Both the position numbers and the translations under genes were made by a program. 64,000 nt of DNA from Serpens sp035497915 (lineage in GTDB: Bacteria; Pseudomonadota; Gammaproteobacteria; Pseudomonadales; Pseudomonadaceae): contig NZ_DATJCS010000021.1 in NCBI RefSeq assembly GCF_035497915.1, positions 4,047 to 68,046 on the forward strand, given 5' to 3'. Position 1 is the stretch's first letter. Each line of letters opens with the position of its first letter. The notes below the pieces were generated by a model. It was not told the DNA's origin. It saw only the letters and a list, made by a program, of their open reading frames with translations, and did no database searches. Positions 27,820-40,798 of this stretch are shown one piece after another.

Positions 27820-30087
27820 ATGTTGAACCGAGAGCTCGAAGTCACCCTCAATCTGGCGTTCAAGGAGGCCCGAGCCAAGCGTCACGAGTTCATGACCGTC
27901 GAGCACCTGCTGCTCGCCTTGCTGGACAACGAGGCGGCGGCCAGTGTGCTGCGTGCCTGTGGGGCTGACCTGGACAAGCTGCGCCATGATCTCAAGGAGT
28001 TCATCGACTCGACCACCCCGCTGATTCCGCCCCACGACGAGGAGCGGGAAACCCAGCCGACGCTTGGCTTCCAGCGTGTCCTGCAGCGTGCCGTCTTTCA
28101 CGTGCAGAGCTCCGGCAAGCGCGAGGTGACCGGGGCCAACGTGCTGGTTGCTATCTTCAGCGAGCAGGAAAGCCAGGCGGTATTCCTGCTCAAGCAGCAG
28201 ACCGTGGCGCGCATCGATGTGGTCAACTACATCGCCCATGGCATTTCCCGCGTGCCCGGCCACGCCGATCACGCAGAAAACGAGGACATGCAGGACGAGG
28301 AGGGCGGTGAATCCACCAGCGCCAGCCATCCGCTGGATGCCTATGCCACCAACCTCAACGAGCTGGCGCGCCAGGGACGCATCGATCCATTGGTGGGGCG
28401 CGAACCCGAGGTTGAGCGCGTTGCGCAGATCCTGGCGCGGCGTCGCAAGAACAATCCCCTGCTGGTGGGCGAGGCGGGCGTCGGCAAGACGGCAATCGCC
28501 GAAGGCTTGGCCAAGCGTATCGTTGATCGCCAGGTGCCCGACCTGCTGGCGGAAAGTGTCGTTTATTCACTGGATCTGGGCGCGCTGCTGGCCGGCACCA
28601 AGTACCGGGGCGATTTCGAAAAGCGCTTCAAGGCGCTGCTCAACGAACTGCGCAAGCGGCCGCACGCCATCCTGTTCATCGACGAAATCCACACCATCAT
28701 CGGCGCCGGCGCGGCCTCGGGCGGCGTGATGGATGCGTCCAACCTGCTCAAGCCGCTGCTTTCCTCCGGTGAGATCCGCTGCATCGGCTCGACCACCTTC
28801 CAGGAATTTCGCGGCATCTTCGAAAAGGATCGTGCGCTGGCGCGGCGCTTCCAGAAGGTGGATGTCACCGAGCCCTCGGTCGAGGACACCATCGGCATCC
28901 TGCGCGGGCTCAAGGGCCGCTTCGAAAGCCACCACGAAATCGAATACACCGACGAGGCGCTGCGCGCCGCCGCCGAGCTGGCTGCCCGCTACATCAATGA
29001 TCGGCACATGCCGGACAAGGCCATCGACGTGATCGACGAAGCGGGCGCCTACCAGCGTCTGCTGCCGGCCGACCGACGGGTGAAATCTGTCGATGTCGCG
29101 CAGGTCGAGGACATCGTCGCCAAGATCGCGCGCATTCCGCCCAAACATGTCTCCAGCTCCGACAAGGAGCTGCTGCGCAACCTGGAGCGTGACCTCAAGC
29201 TCACCGTGTTCGGCCAGGATGAGGCCATCGACTCGCTGGCCACCGCCATCAAGTTGTCCCGTGCGGGGCTCAAGGCGCCGGACAAGCCGGTCGGCTCGTT
29301 CCTGTTCGCCGGCCCCACCGGCGTGGGCAAGACCGAAGTGGCGCGCCAATTGGCGCGTTCGCTGGGTGTCGAGCTGGTGCGCTTCGACATGTCCGAGTAC
29401 ATGGAGCGGCATACCGTGTCCCGCCTGATCGGCGCACCGCCCGGTTACGTGGGTTTCGACCAGGGCGGTCTGCTCACCGAGGCGATCACCAAGCAGCCGC
29501 ATTGCGTGTTGCTACTGGACGAGATCGAGAAGGCGCATCCGGAAGTCTTCAACCTGCTGCTGCAGGTGATGGATCACGGCACCCTGACCGACAACAACGG
29601 GCGCAAGGCGGATTTCCGCAACGTCATCCTGATCATGACCACGAATGCCGGCGCAGAGACCGCCTCGCGTGCGTCCATCGGCTTCACGATGCAGGATCAC
29701 TCCACCGACGCCATGGAAGTGATCAAGAAGACCTTCTCGCCCGAGTTCCGCAACCGCCTGGATACCATCATCCAGTTCGGCCGGCTCAGTCATGAGGTCA
29801 TCAAGAGCATCGTCGACAAGTTCCTCACCGAACTGCAGGCCCAGCTCGAGGACAAGCGTGTGCAGCTGGATGTCAGCAACGCCGCGCGAGGCTGGCTGGC
29901 CGAGCGTGGCTACGACGTGCAGATGGGCGCTCGACCCATGGCGCGGCTTATCCAGGACAAGATCAAGCGGCCGCTGGCCGAGGAGATCCTGTTCGGCGAG
30001 CTGGCCGAGCATGGCGGCGTGGTGCACATCGATGTGGCGGGTGATGAACTAGTCTTCGAATACGAGACCAGCGCCGAAGTCGCCTGA
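27820..30087 (+). CDS. clpA: ATP-dependent Clp protease ATPase subunit ClpA
   Basis: AAA+ unfoldase of the ClpAP protease, 755 residues. It has an N-domain (residues 1-~150), Walker A1 GEAGVGKTAIAEGLA near 216, first Walker B ILFIDEIHTIIGAG near 286, Walker A2 GPTGVGKTEVARQLA near 497 and the ClpP-binding IGF loop (ASIGFTMQD) near 623. GGGGAGG lies 8 nt before the ATG; clpS ends 25 bp upstream in the same operon. Confidence 0.97.
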   Translation: MLNRELEVTLNLAFKEARAKRHEFMTVEHLLLALLDNEAAASVLRACGADLDKLRHDLKEFIDSTTPLIPPHDEERETQPTLGFQRVLQRAVFHVQSSGKREVTGANVLVAIFSEQESQAVFLLKQQTVARIDVVNYIAHGISRVPGHADHAENEDMQDEEGGESTSASHPLDAYATNLNELARQGRIDPLVGREPEVERVAQILARRRKNNPLLVGEAGVGKTAIAEGLAKRIVDRQVPDLLAESVVYSLDLGALLAGTKYRGDFEKRFKALLNELRKRPHAILFIDEIHTIIGAGAASGGVMDASNLLKPLLSSGEIRCIGSTTFQEFRGIFEKDRALARRFQKVDVTEPSVEDTIGILRGLKGRFESHHEIEYTDEALRAAAELAARYINDRHMPDKAIDVIDEAGAYQRLLPADRRVKSVDVAQVEDIVAKIARIPPKHVSSSDKELLRNLERDLKLTVFGQDEAIDSLATAIKLSRAGLKAPDKPVGSFLFAGPTGVGKTEVARQLARSLGVELVRFDMSEYMERHTVSRLIGAPPGYVGFDQGGLLTEAITKQPHCVLLLDEIEKAHPEVFNLLLQVMDHGTLTDNNGRKADFRNVILIMTTNAGAETASRASIGFTMQDHSTDAMEVIKKTFSPEFRNRLDTIIQFGRLSHEVIKSIVDKFLTELQAQLEDKRVQLDVSNAARGWLAERGYDVQMGARPMARLIQDKIKRPLAEEILFGELAEHGGVVHIDVAGDELVFEYETSAEVA

Positions 30088-30098
30088 CTGCCAGTGTG

Positions 30099-30130
30099 AA
30101 AAAAGCCCGGGTCATGCCCGGGCTTTTTTT
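30099..30130 (+). terminator. Terminator of clpA
   Basis: AAAAAAGCCCGGG/CCCGGGCTTTTTTT with a 5-nt loop and a T-tract, 12 bp after the clpA stop. It is the first of two back-to-back terminators between convergent clpA and infA. Confidence 0.93.
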
Positions 30131-30159
30131 TGTGCCAACGAAAATGGCGCACAAACAAA

Positions 30160-30182
30160 AACGCCCGGCATGGCCGGGCGTT
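30160..30182 (-). terminator. Terminator of infA
   Basis: AACGCCCGGC/GCCGGGCGTT with a 3-nt loop; on the minus strand TTTTGTTTGT follows. It lies 15 bp past the infA stop and is a near copy of the purB terminator stem. Confidence 0.88.
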
Positions 30183-30196
30183 CGGGCAACTCGGTT

Positions 30197-30415
30197 TCAG
30201 CGGGCGCGATAGGTGATGCGGCCCTTGCTGAGGTCGTAAGGCGTCAGCTCGACGCGCACCTTGTCGCCGGTCAGGATGCGGATGTAGTTCTTGCGCATCT
30301 TTCCGGAGATGTGCGCGGTAACGACATGCCCATTCTCCAACTCCACGCGGAACATGGTGTTGGGGAGGGTGTCGATGACAGTGCCTTCCATTTCCAAGCT
30401 GTCTTCTTTCGACAT
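30197..30415 (-). CDS. infA: Translation initiation factor IF-1
   Basis: 72-residue OB-fold factor that binds the ribosomal A site during initiation. It starts MSKEDSLEMEGTVIDTLPN, and conserved NTMFRVELENGHVVTAHISG and YDLSKGRITYRAR are present. The start is internal to a longer open frame and chosen by the invariant IF-1 N-terminus. The infA-bpt-aat-trxB order on one strand is conserved in Pseudomonas. Confidence 0.97.
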   Translation of the reverse strand: MSKEDSLEMEGTVIDTLPNTMFRVELENGHVVTAHISGKMRKNYIRILTGDKVRVELTPYDLSKGRITYRAR

Positions 30416-30512
30416 GCAGTATTGCCCTCGGTATTCATGAAAGCCGGGTCGCCTGTGGACCCTGGCAAAAGCGGCGTGCATTGTGCCCGAAAATGCCCTG
30501 CTCCGCCAAGTC

Positions 30513-31220
30513 TCAGGTCAGACTCACCCAGCGCTGGTTGACCAGCAGCTCAATGGGCCGGTACTCCGTCTTGTAATTCATCTTCCGGCAGTTCTTGATC
30601 CAGTAGCCCAGGTAGACATCGGAAAGCTCCAGGCGTGCGGCTTCGTTTATCTGCCAGAGGATGGCGTAGCGACCCAGGCTGCGATGTTCTTCCTCCGGTG
30701 CGTAGAAGGTGTAGACCGCGGAAAGGCCGTTGGGCAGCACGTCGGTAACGGCGACGGCCAGCAGATAGCCGTCCTTGCGGAACTCGAAGAAGCGGGCAAA
30801 GGCCAGGTTGCGCACCAGGAAGGTCTGAAACTGCTCGCGGCTGGGCGGATACATGTCGCCATCGGCATGCCGCTGCTCGATGTAGCGGGCATACAGCCCG
30901 TAAAGCTCTTCGCTGAAGTGCGGCGGCCGTGATGTGACTTCAAGGTCGGCGTTGCGCTTGAGGATGCGGCGCTGCTGCCGGTTGGGGTTGAAGCGGGTGA
31001 CGGGAATGCGCGCGGGAATGCAGGCGTTGCAATGCTGGCAATGCGGCCGGTACAGGTGATCACCGCTGCGCCGGAAGCCCATCTCCGAGAGCTCGGCGTA
31101 CATGTGTGCATCCATGGGCTGACTGGGATCGAGGAAGAGCGTAGTGGCCTGCTCTCCCGGCAGGTAGCTGCAAGGATGGGGCTGGGTGGCATAGAACTTC
31201 AGGCGAGCCAGCTCGGTCAT
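30513..31220 (-). CDS. bpt: Aspartate/glutamate leucyltransferase (Bpt)
   Basis: N-degron pathway enzyme that attaches Leu to proteins with N-terminal Asp or Glu, marking them for ClpS/ClpAP. 235 residues of the Ate1/Bpt family: the N-terminal CSYLPGEQATTLFLDP region, the C-x2-C segment CQHCNACIPARIPV near residue 60, and the C-terminal YLGYWIKNCRKMNYKTEYRP are typical. It lies 55 bp after the other tRNA-protein transferase gene, aat. Confidence 0.93.
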   Translation of the reverse strand: MTELARLKFYATQPHPCSYLPGEQATTLFLDPSQPMDAHMYAELSEMGFRRSGDHLYRPHCQHCNACIPARIPVTRFNPNRQQRRILKRNADLEVTSRPPHFSEELYGLYARYIEQRHADGDMYPPSREQFQTFLVRNLAFARFFEFRKDGYLLAVAVTDVLPNGLSAVYTFYAPEEEHRSLGRYAILWQINEAARLELSDVYLGYWIKNCRKMNYKTEYRPIELLVNQRWVSLT

Positions 31221-31275
31221 TGGTCGCTTACCTCAATGGACTGAGGGGGAGTGTAAGTCAGTCGATCTGGTGCGC

Positions 31276-31956
31276 CTAGGCACGCCAGTTGGCTGAACTG
31301 GATTGGTCCAGGTGACGGTGCAGGTAGGTGGCGAATTCGGCACGCGGGATGGAACGGGCGCCAAGGCTCTCCAAGTGGCGCGTCGGCATCTGGCAGTCGA
31401 TGAGGACGAAGCCCCAATCTTGCAAGTGTCGCACCAGCGTGACGAAGCCGACCTTGGAAGCGTTGGTGGTCCGGCTGAACATGGACTCACCGAAGAACAA
31501 CTGCCCCATCGCCAGACCGTACAGGCCACCAACGAGTTGGTCCGCTTGCCATACTTCGACCGAGTGGGCGATGCCGAGTTCGTGCAGGTGCCGGTAGGCC
31601 TGTTGCATCGGGTGGGTGATCCAGGTGCCGTCGCTGTTGCGCCTCGGTCCGGCGCAGGCATCGACCACCTGGTCGAAGGCCTGGTCGAAGGTGACGCGAA
31701 ATTCCTGCTGGCGCAGGCACTTGGCCAGGCTGCGCGAGATGTGCAGCTCCGTGGGAAACAGTACGGTGCGCGGATCGGGCGACCACCAGAGTGGTGGCTG
31801 GCCGTCCTGGAACCAGGGGAAGCAGCCGTGGCGGTAGGCCTGGATCAGTCGTTCGGGGCGCAGGTCGCCGCCCGCCGCGAGCAGCCCGTTGGGTTCTCGC
31901 AGCGCCTGTTCGAGGGGAGGGAAGTCGAGGGTGTCTCGATCCAGCCAGGCAAGCAT
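31276..31956 (-). CDS. aat: Leucyl/phenylalanyl-tRNA-protein transferase
   Basis: Adds Leu or Phe from tRNA to N-terminal Lys/Arg, producing a ClpS degron. 226 residues; family motifs FPPLEQALREPNGLLAAGGD near residue 12, YRHGCFPWF near 41, WWSPDPRTVL near 57 and GLYGLAMGQLFFGESMFSR near 145 are visible. No clear Shine-Dalgarno precedes the ATG; a GC-rich hairpin lies in the 36-bp gap after trxB. Works with bpt, clpS and clpA nearby. Confidence 0.96.
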   Translation of the reverse strand: MLAWLDRDTLDFPPLEQALREPNGLLAAGGDLRPERLIQAYRHGCFPWFQDGQPPLWWSPDPRTVLFPTELHISRSLAKCLRQQEFRVTFDQAFDQVVDACAGPRRNSDGTWITHPMQQAYRHLHELGIAHSVEVWQADQLVGGLYGLAMGQLFFGESMFSRTTNASKVGFVTLVRHLQDWGFVLIDCQMPTRHLESLGARSIPRAEFATYLHRHLDQSSSANWRA

Positions 31957-31966
31957 GGGCAGAGGA

Positions 31967-31986
31967 GGGCGGCCGAACGGCCGCCC
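31967..31986. repeat. Intercistronic hairpin between trxB and aat
   Basis: GGGCGGCC/GGCCGCCC, 8-bp stem with GAAC loop, immediately after the trxB stop. No U-tract follows in the leftward direction, so it is a possible attenuating or 3'-end-stabilising hairpin. Confidence 0.5.
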
Positions 31987-31992
31987 GTTCGA

Positions 31993-32943
31993 TCAGAGAC
32001 TGTCGAGGTACTTTTCGGCATCCAGCGCGGCCATGCAGCCGGCGCCCGCCGAAGTGATCGCTTGGCGATAGACATGGTCGGCCACGTCGCCGGCGGCGAA
32101 CACGCCAGGAATGTTGGTGGCCGTCGCGTTGCCCTCGCCACCGCCATTGATCACCAGATAGCCGTCGCGCATGGTCAGTTGGCCGGTGAACAGCTCGGTG
32201 TTCGGCTTGTGGCCGATGGCGATGAACACCCCCGCGAGATCTAGGGTCTTCTCGACGCCGCTCTGGGTGTCCTTCAGGCGCACGCCAGTGACGCCGCTGT
32301 TGTCACCCAGCACCTCTTCCACAGTGTGGTTCCAGTGCAGGCGGATGTTGCCGTTGGCGGCGCGTTCGAGAATCTTGTCCTGCAGGATTTTCTCCGAACG
32401 CAGCTTGTCGCGGCGGTGGATCAGATGCACTTCCTTGGCGATGTTGGCCAGGTAGAGCGCTTCCTCGACGGCCGTGTTGCCGCCGCCGACCACGGCTACC
32501 ACCTGGTTGCGGTAGAAGAAACCGTCGCAGGTGGCGCAGGCGGACACGCCCTTGCCGGAGAAGGCTTCCTCGGAAGGCAGGCCCAGGTACTGGGCCGAGG
32601 CGCCGGTGGCGATGATCAGTGCATCGCAACTGTAGGTGCCGCTGTCACCCTTGAGAATAAGGGGACGCTGCTGCAACTCGGCGGTGTGGATGTGGTCGTA
32701 GACGATCTCGGTGTCGAAGCGCTCGGCATGCTTCTGCATGCGCTCCATCAGCGCGGGACCGGTCAGGCCTTCGACATCGCCCGGCCAGTTGTCCACCTCG
32801 GTGGTGGTGGTCAGTTGGCCGCCAGGCTGGATGCCGGTGATGACCAGTGGCTTGAGGTTGGCGCGCGCGGCATACACGGCGGCGGTGTAGCCGGCTGGGC
32901 CGGAGCCCAGAATGATCAGCCGCGAATGCTTGACTTCATTCAT
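31993..32943 (-). CDS. trxB: Thioredoxin reductase
   Basis: FAD/NADPH flavoenzyme that reduces thioredoxin, 316 residues. The FAD site GSGPAGYTAAVYAARA lies near residue 13, the redox pair CATC at residues 136-139, the NADPH site VGGGNTAVEEALYLA near 155 and the C-terminal FAD contact GVFAAGDVADHVYRQA near 280. GAGG lies 8 nt before the ATG. It is divergent from ftsK. The product could supply electrons to the thioredoxin-type arsenate reductase encoded at 56.2 kb. Confidence 0.97.
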   Translation of the reverse strand: MNEVKHSRLIILGSGPAGYTAAVYAARANLKPLVITGIQPGGQLTTTTEVDNWPGDVEGLTGPALMERMQKHAERFDTEIVYDHIHTAELQQRPLILKGDSGTYSCDALIIATGASAQYLGLPSEEAFSGKGVSACATCDGFFYRNQVVAVVGGGNTAVEEALYLANIAKEVHLIHRRDKLRSEKILQDKILERAANGNIRLHWNHTVEEVLGDNSGVTGVRLKDTQSGVEKTLDLAGVFIAIGHKPNTELFTGQLTMRDGYLVINGGGEGNATATNIPGVFAAGDVADHVYRQAITSAGAGCMAALDAEKYLDSL

Positions 32944-33149
32944 AAAAAAACCTCATAAGCCTTTGTTCGATAAAGAGTGCGTGGTCCAATTCAGGCCGGC
33001 CCGAAAAAACTGCCGGTAATCCTACACCGAAGGTTGCGAACGCGGGAACGCGCTCCGCTCTATCATGGCGATAGCTTGCGTGGCGACAGGCGTGCAAAGC
33101 CGTAGAATGCGACCTGATCCACGCCCGCCCCAGATGCAGGAAACGCGTT

Positions 33150-35591
<2,442 letters not shown>

Positions 35592-35605
35592 CTGCGAGGA
35601 ATTCG

Positions 35606-36229
35606 ATGAACCTGTTGCGCCTTCTGATACTGGCCGTTGGCCTTGCCGTGCTTCCCGCGCAGGCGGACAATGCCGCCGCGGTGAAGCGACTGACCGACCT
35701 GCTCGGAAAATCCCAGACCCTGTCGGGGCGTTTCTCCCAGCTGACCCTGGATGCTTCTGGCACCAACCTGCAGGAATCCACCGGCGAGATGGCGCTCAAG
35801 CGCCCCGGCCAGTTCCGCTGGCATACCGACCCGCCGCTGGAGCAGCTGCTGGTCTCCGACGGCAAGCAGGTCTGGCTGTATGACCCGGACCTGGAGCAGG
35901 TGACCATCCAGAAGCTGGATCAGCGCCTGACCCATACCCCGGCGTTGCTGCTGTCCGGCGACGTGTCGCGGATCAGCGACAACTTCGAGGTCAGCTATCA
36001 GGAAACCAGCGGCGTGGCCGATTTCATCCTGCGGCCCAAGGCCCGGGATAGTCTGTTCGACAACCTGCGCCTGTCGTTCCGCAATGGCGTGATCAACGAC
36101 ATGCAGCTGATCGACAGCGTGGGCCAGCGCACCAACATCCTGTTTTCCGGCGTGCGGGTGAACCCGCCGCTGGAACAGAAACTGTTCAGTTTCCAGCCGC
36201 CGCCGGGAACCGACGTGATTCACGATTGA
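35606..36229 (+). CDS. lolA: Outer-membrane lipoprotein carrier LolA
   Basis: Periplasmic chaperone that ferries lipoproteins from LolCDE to LolB, 207 residues. A signal peptide (MNLLRLLILAVGLAVLPAQA) is followed by the LolA beta-sheet fold; LKRPGQFRWHTDPP near residue 70 and FILRPKARDSLFDNLRLSF near 135 are family segments. GAGGAA precedes the ATG, 14 bp past ftsK. The ftsK-lolA-rarA order is conserved in gammaproteobacteria. Confidence 0.95.
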   Translation: MNLLRLLILAVGLAVLPAQADNAAAVKRLTDLLGKSQTLSGRFSQLTLDASGTNLQESTGEMALKRPGQFRWHTDPPLEQLLVSDGKQVWLYDPDLEQVTIQKLDQRLTHTPALLLSGDVSRISDNFEVSYQETSGVADFILRPKARDSLFDNLRLSFRNGVINDMQLIDSVGQRTNILFSGVRVNPPLEQKLFSFQPPPGTDVIHD

Positions 36230-36250
36230 TCGAGGCAAACCAGCGTTTCC

Positions 36251-37576
36251 ATGGACCTGTTCCAGCAAACCCCTCCCGCCCAGCCCCTGGCCGCACGCCT
36301 GCGCGCGGCCAATCTGGATGAATATGTCGGGCAGGAGCATCTGCTGGCGCGCGGCAAGCCGCTGCGCGAGGCGCTGGAGCAGGGCGCGCTGCACTCGATG
36401 ATCTTCTGGGGCCCGCCCGGGGTCGGCAAGACCACCCTGGCGCGGCTGCTGGCGCAGGTGTCCGACGCGCACTTCGAAACGATTTCCGCCGTGCTGTCCG
36501 GCGTGAAGGAAATCCGCCAGGCCGTGGAGATCGCCCGCCAGCATGCCGCCCAGTCTGGCCGGCGCACCATCCTGTTCGTCGATGAAGTGCACCGCTTCAA
36601 CAAGAGCCAGCAGGACGCCTTTCTGCCCTATGTGGAAGACGGCACGCTGATCTTCATCGGCGCCACCACCGAGAATCCCTCCTTCGAACTGAACAACGCG
36701 CTGCTGTCGCGCGCCCGCGTCTACGTGCTGAAAAGCCTCGACGAGGCGGCGCTGCGCAAGTTGGTGCAGCGCGCCCTGAGCGAAGAGAAAGGCCTCGGCG
36801 CCCGTCGACTCAGCCTGCCCGAGGAAAGCCTGCAGATCCTGCTGGCCGCCGCCGATGGCGACGGACGCCGCCTGCTCAACCTGCTGGAGAACGCCTCCGA
36901 CCTGGTCGAGGATGGCGAGGCCATCAGCCCGGAAGCCCTGCAGAACCTGCTCGGCGACACCCGGCGGCGCTTCGACAAGGGCGGCGAGGCGTTCTACGAC
37001 CAGATCTCCGCGCTGCACAAATCGGTGCGCGGCTCCAACCCGGACGCGGCCCTGTACTGGTTCGCGCGCATGCTCGACGGCGGCTGCGATCCGCTGTACA
37101 TCGCCCGCCGCGTGGTGCGCATGGCCAGCGAGGAAGTCGGCAATGCCGACCCGCGCGCCCTGACCCTGTGCCTGAATGCCTGGGATGTGCAGGAGCGCCT
37201 CGGCAGCCCGGAAGGCGAACTGGCCGTGGCCCAGGCGATCGTCTATCTGGCCTGCGCGCCGAAGAGCAATGCCGTGTACACCGCTTACAACGCGGCACGC
37301 CGCGACGTGGAGGCCTCCGGCTCGCTGGAAGTGCCGCTGCACCTGCGCAATGCGCCGACCAAGCTGATGAAGCAGTTGGGCTACGGCGACGAATACCGTT
37401 ACGCCCACGACGAGCCGGACGCCTACGCCGCCGGTGAGGACTACTTCCCCGAAGAGCTCGAGCCGCGCCGCTATTACCAGCCGGTGCCGCGCGGCCTGGA
37501 GCTGAAAATCCGCGACAAGCTCGAGCACCTGGCCGCGCTGGACCGCAACAGCCCCCGGCAGCGGAGGCGCCCATGA
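36251..37576 (+). CDS. rarA: Replication-associated recombination protein A (MgsA/WRNIP1 family)
   Basis: AAA+ ATPase that acts at stalled replication forks, 441 residues. Walker A GPPGVGKTTLARLL lies near residue 57, Walker B ILFVDEVHRFNKSQQD near 110 and sensor GATTENPSFELN near 137; the C-terminal oligomerisation domain includes GSNPDAALYWFARMLDGGCD near 260. It starts 22 bp after lolA and its stop overlaps the crcB start by 4 bp. Confidence 0.96.
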   Translation: MDLFQQTPPAQPLAARLRAANLDEYVGQEHLLARGKPLREALEQGALHSMIFWGPPGVGKTTLARLLAQVSDAHFETISAVLSGVKEIRQAVEIARQHAAQSGRRTILFVDEVHRFNKSQQDAFLPYVEDGTLIFIGATTENPSFELNNALLSRARVYVLKSLDEAALRKLVQRALSEEKGLGARRLSLPEESLQILLAAADGDGRRLLNLLENASDLVEDGEAISPEALQNLLGDTRRRFDKGGEAFYDQISALHKSVRGSNPDAALYWFARMLDGGCDPLYIARRVVRMASEEVGNADPRALTLCLNAWDVQERLGSPEGELAVAQAIVYLACAPKSNAVYTAYNAARRDVEASGSLEVPLHLRNAPTKLMKQLGYGDEYRYAHDEPDAYAAGEDYFPEELEPRRYYQPVPRGLELKIRDKLEHLAALDRNSPRQRRRP

Positions 37577-37947
37577 TCGGTGTCGTGCTCGCCGTGGCGG
37601 GCGGTGGTGCGCTGGGCAGCCTGCTGCGTTTTGCCACCGCCAACTGGGTGACCGCCCACTGGCCGCAGCATTTTTTCCTGGCCACCCTGGCGGTAAACCT
37701 TGTCGGCTGCCTGCTGATCGGCTATCTCTTCGGCCTGTTCCTGCTGCGCCCGGAATTGCCGCTGGAGCTGCGCGCCGGCCTGATCGTCGGCTTCCTGGGC
37801 GGGCTGACCACCTTTTCCTCCTTTTCCCTGGATACCCTGCGCCTGCTGGAAAGCGGCCAGCTCGCGACCGCCCTCGGCTATGCCCTGGTCAGTGTGGTCG
37901 TCAGTCTGCTGGCCACCTGGGCGGGCCTGGCTTTGAACAAACTCTGA
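37573..37947 (+). CDS. crcB: Fluoride exporter Fluc/CrcB
   Basis: Small dual-topology membrane channel expelling fluoride, 124 residues with four helices. Typical motifs are GGALGSLLRFA near residue 10, LAVNLVGCLLIGYLFG near 38 (with the conserved Asn) and GFLGGLTTFSSFSLDT near 72, which carries the Phe box. It overlaps rarA, so no fluoride riboswitch can precede it directly; expression should follow ftsK-lolA-rarA. Confidence 0.94.
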   Translation: MIGVVLAVAGGGALGSLLRFATANWVTAHWPQHFFLATLAVNLVGCLLIGYLFGLFLLRPELPLELRAGLIVGFLGGLTTFSSFSLDTLRLLESGQLATALGYALVSVVVSLLATWAGLALNKL

Positions 37948-37962
37948 CAGACGAGAACAGAC

Positions 37963-39240
<1,278 letters not shown>

Positions 39241-39249
39241 CCCGCACAC

Positions 39250-39282
39250 CGAGCCAACCCGGCGCGACGCCGGGCTGGCTCG
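39250..39282 (+). terminator. Stem-loop after serS
   Basis: CGAGCCA-A-CCCGGCG pairs with CGCCGGG-C-TGGCTCG around a CGA loop: 14 bp with a single A/C mismatch, 9 bp past the serS stop. No T-run follows, so termination strength is uncertain. The remaining ~115 bp to cysG show no gene. Confidence 0.55.
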
Positions 39283-39398
39283 CCAGGGGGCAATGCAGCG
39301 CCGACCATGGCACGGAAGCTGCCTGGCTTGATTTCCGACAAGCGCTGAATATCTTCGGATGGGCTTTGATGAGCCCTGGCCCCACAAGGTGTTGATCC

Positions 39399-40787
39399 AT
39401 GGATTTCCTTCCCCTGTTCCACAACCTGAAGAACGCCCCGGTGCTGGTCATTGGCGGTGGCGAAGTGGCGTTGCGCAAGGCGCGCCTGCTGGCCGATGCC
39501 GGCGCCGTGCCGCGTGTGGTCACCCGCGAAGCGCTGGACGAGGTGTCGGCCCTGGTGGCCCGTCAGGGCGGCGAACTGCATCTGCGCGACTACCGGGAAG
39601 ATGATCTGGAAGGGGTGCGCCTGGTGGTTGCCGCCACCGATGACGAGCCGCTCAATGCGATGGTTTCCCGCCAGGCCAAGGCCAGGGGCATTCCGGTGAA
39701 CGTGGTGGATGCACCGGAATTGTGCTCGGTGATTTTCCCAGCCATCGTGGATCGTTCGCCGCTGATGGTGGCGGTGTCCAGCGGCGGTGACGCGCCGGTG
39801 CTGGCGCGCTTGATCCGTGCCCGCATCGAAACCTGGATTCCCGCCGCCTATGGGCAACTGGCCGGACTGGCCAAGAACTTCCGTTCGCGGGTCAAGGCGG
39901 CACTGCCGGATGTGCAGCAGCGCCGGGTGTTCTGGGAGGAGGCCTTCCAGGGCCAGATCGCCGAGAGCCTGTTCGCCGGCAAGCCGGCCGAGGCCGAGCG
40001 ATTGCTCGAAGAGAAACTGGCCGGCAGCGCACCGAAGGCGCTTGGCGAGGTGTATCTGGTCGGCGCCGGCCCGGGCGATCCGGACCTGCTGACCTTCCGC
40101 GCCCTGCGCCTGATGCAACAAGCCGACGTGGTGCTCTACGACCGCCTGGTGGCGCCGGCGATCATCGAGCTGTGCCGTCGCGATGCCGAGCGCATCTACG
40201 TCGGCAAGCAGCGCGCCGAGCATGCGCTGCCGCAGGAACAGATCAACCGCCGGCTGGTGGAGCTGGCCAAGGAAGGCAAGCGCGTGCTGCGCCTGAAGGG
40301 CGGCGACCCGTTCATCTTCGGCCGGGGTGGCGAGGAGATCGAGGAACTGGCCGCTGAAGGCATTCCGTTCCAGGTAGTGCCGGGCATCACCGCCGCCTCC
40401 GGCTGTTCCGCCTACGCCGGCATTCCGCTGACCCACCGCGACTACGCCCAATCGGTGCGCTTCGTCACCGGGCATCTCAAGGACGGCAGCTGCGACCTGC
40501 CCTGGCAGGACCTGGTGGCGCCGGGGCAAACGCTGGTGTTCTACATGGGGCTGGTCGGCTTGCCGGTGATCTGCGAACAACTGATGCGCCACGGACGCGG
40601 CGCCGACACCCCGGTGGCGCTGGTGGAGCAGGGCACCACCATCAACCAGCGGGTCATTACCGGCACCCTGGCCGACCTGCCGCAGCGCGTTGCGGAGCAG
40701 ACCGTGCGCGCACCGACTCTGGTGATCGTCGGCGAGGTGGTGCGCCTGCGCGACAAGCTGGCATGGTTCGAAGGTGGGCAGAGCTAG
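39399..40787 (+). CDS. cysG: Siroheme synthase CysG (multifunctional)
   Basis: Makes siroheme from uroporphyrinogen III: C-terminal SAM methyltransferase, N-terminal NAD-dependent dehydrogenase/ferrochelatase. 462 residues. The Rossmann motif VIGGGEVALRKARLL is at about 15-29, and the methyltransferase opens with VGAGPGDPDLLTFRALRLM near 222 and has LRLKGGDPFIFGRGGEE near 300. Siroheme is the cofactor of assimilatory sulfite and nitrite reductases. The start follows a short gap after the serS hairpin. Confidence 0.97.
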   Translation: MDFLPLFHNLKNAPVLVIGGGEVALRKARLLADAGAVPRVVTREALDEVSALVARQGGELHLRDYREDDLEGVRLVVAATDDEPLNAMVSRQAKARGIPVNVVDAPELCSVIFPAIVDRSPLMVAVSSGGDAPVLARLIRARIETWIPAAYGQLAGLAKNFRSRVKAALPDVQQRRVFWEEAFQGQIAESLFAGKPAEAERLLEEKLAGSAPKALGEVYLVGAGPGDPDLLTFRALRLMQQADVVLYDRLVAPAIIELCRRDAERIYVGKQRAEHALPQEQINRRLVELAKEGKRVLRLKGGDPFIFGRGGEEIEELAAEGIPFQVVPGITAASGCSAYAGIPLTHRDYAQSVRFVTGHLKDGSCDLPWQDLVAPGQTLVFYMGLVGLPVICEQLMRHGRGADTPVALVEQGTTINQRVITGTLADLPQRVAEQTVRAPTLVIVGEVVRLRDKLAWFEGGQS

Positions 40788-40798
40788 GTCTTGTATGC

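Noticed and set aside
37550..37575. Fluoride riboswitch ahead of crcB
   Set aside because: crcB overlaps the rarA stop by 4 bp, leaving no untranslated space for the aptamer.
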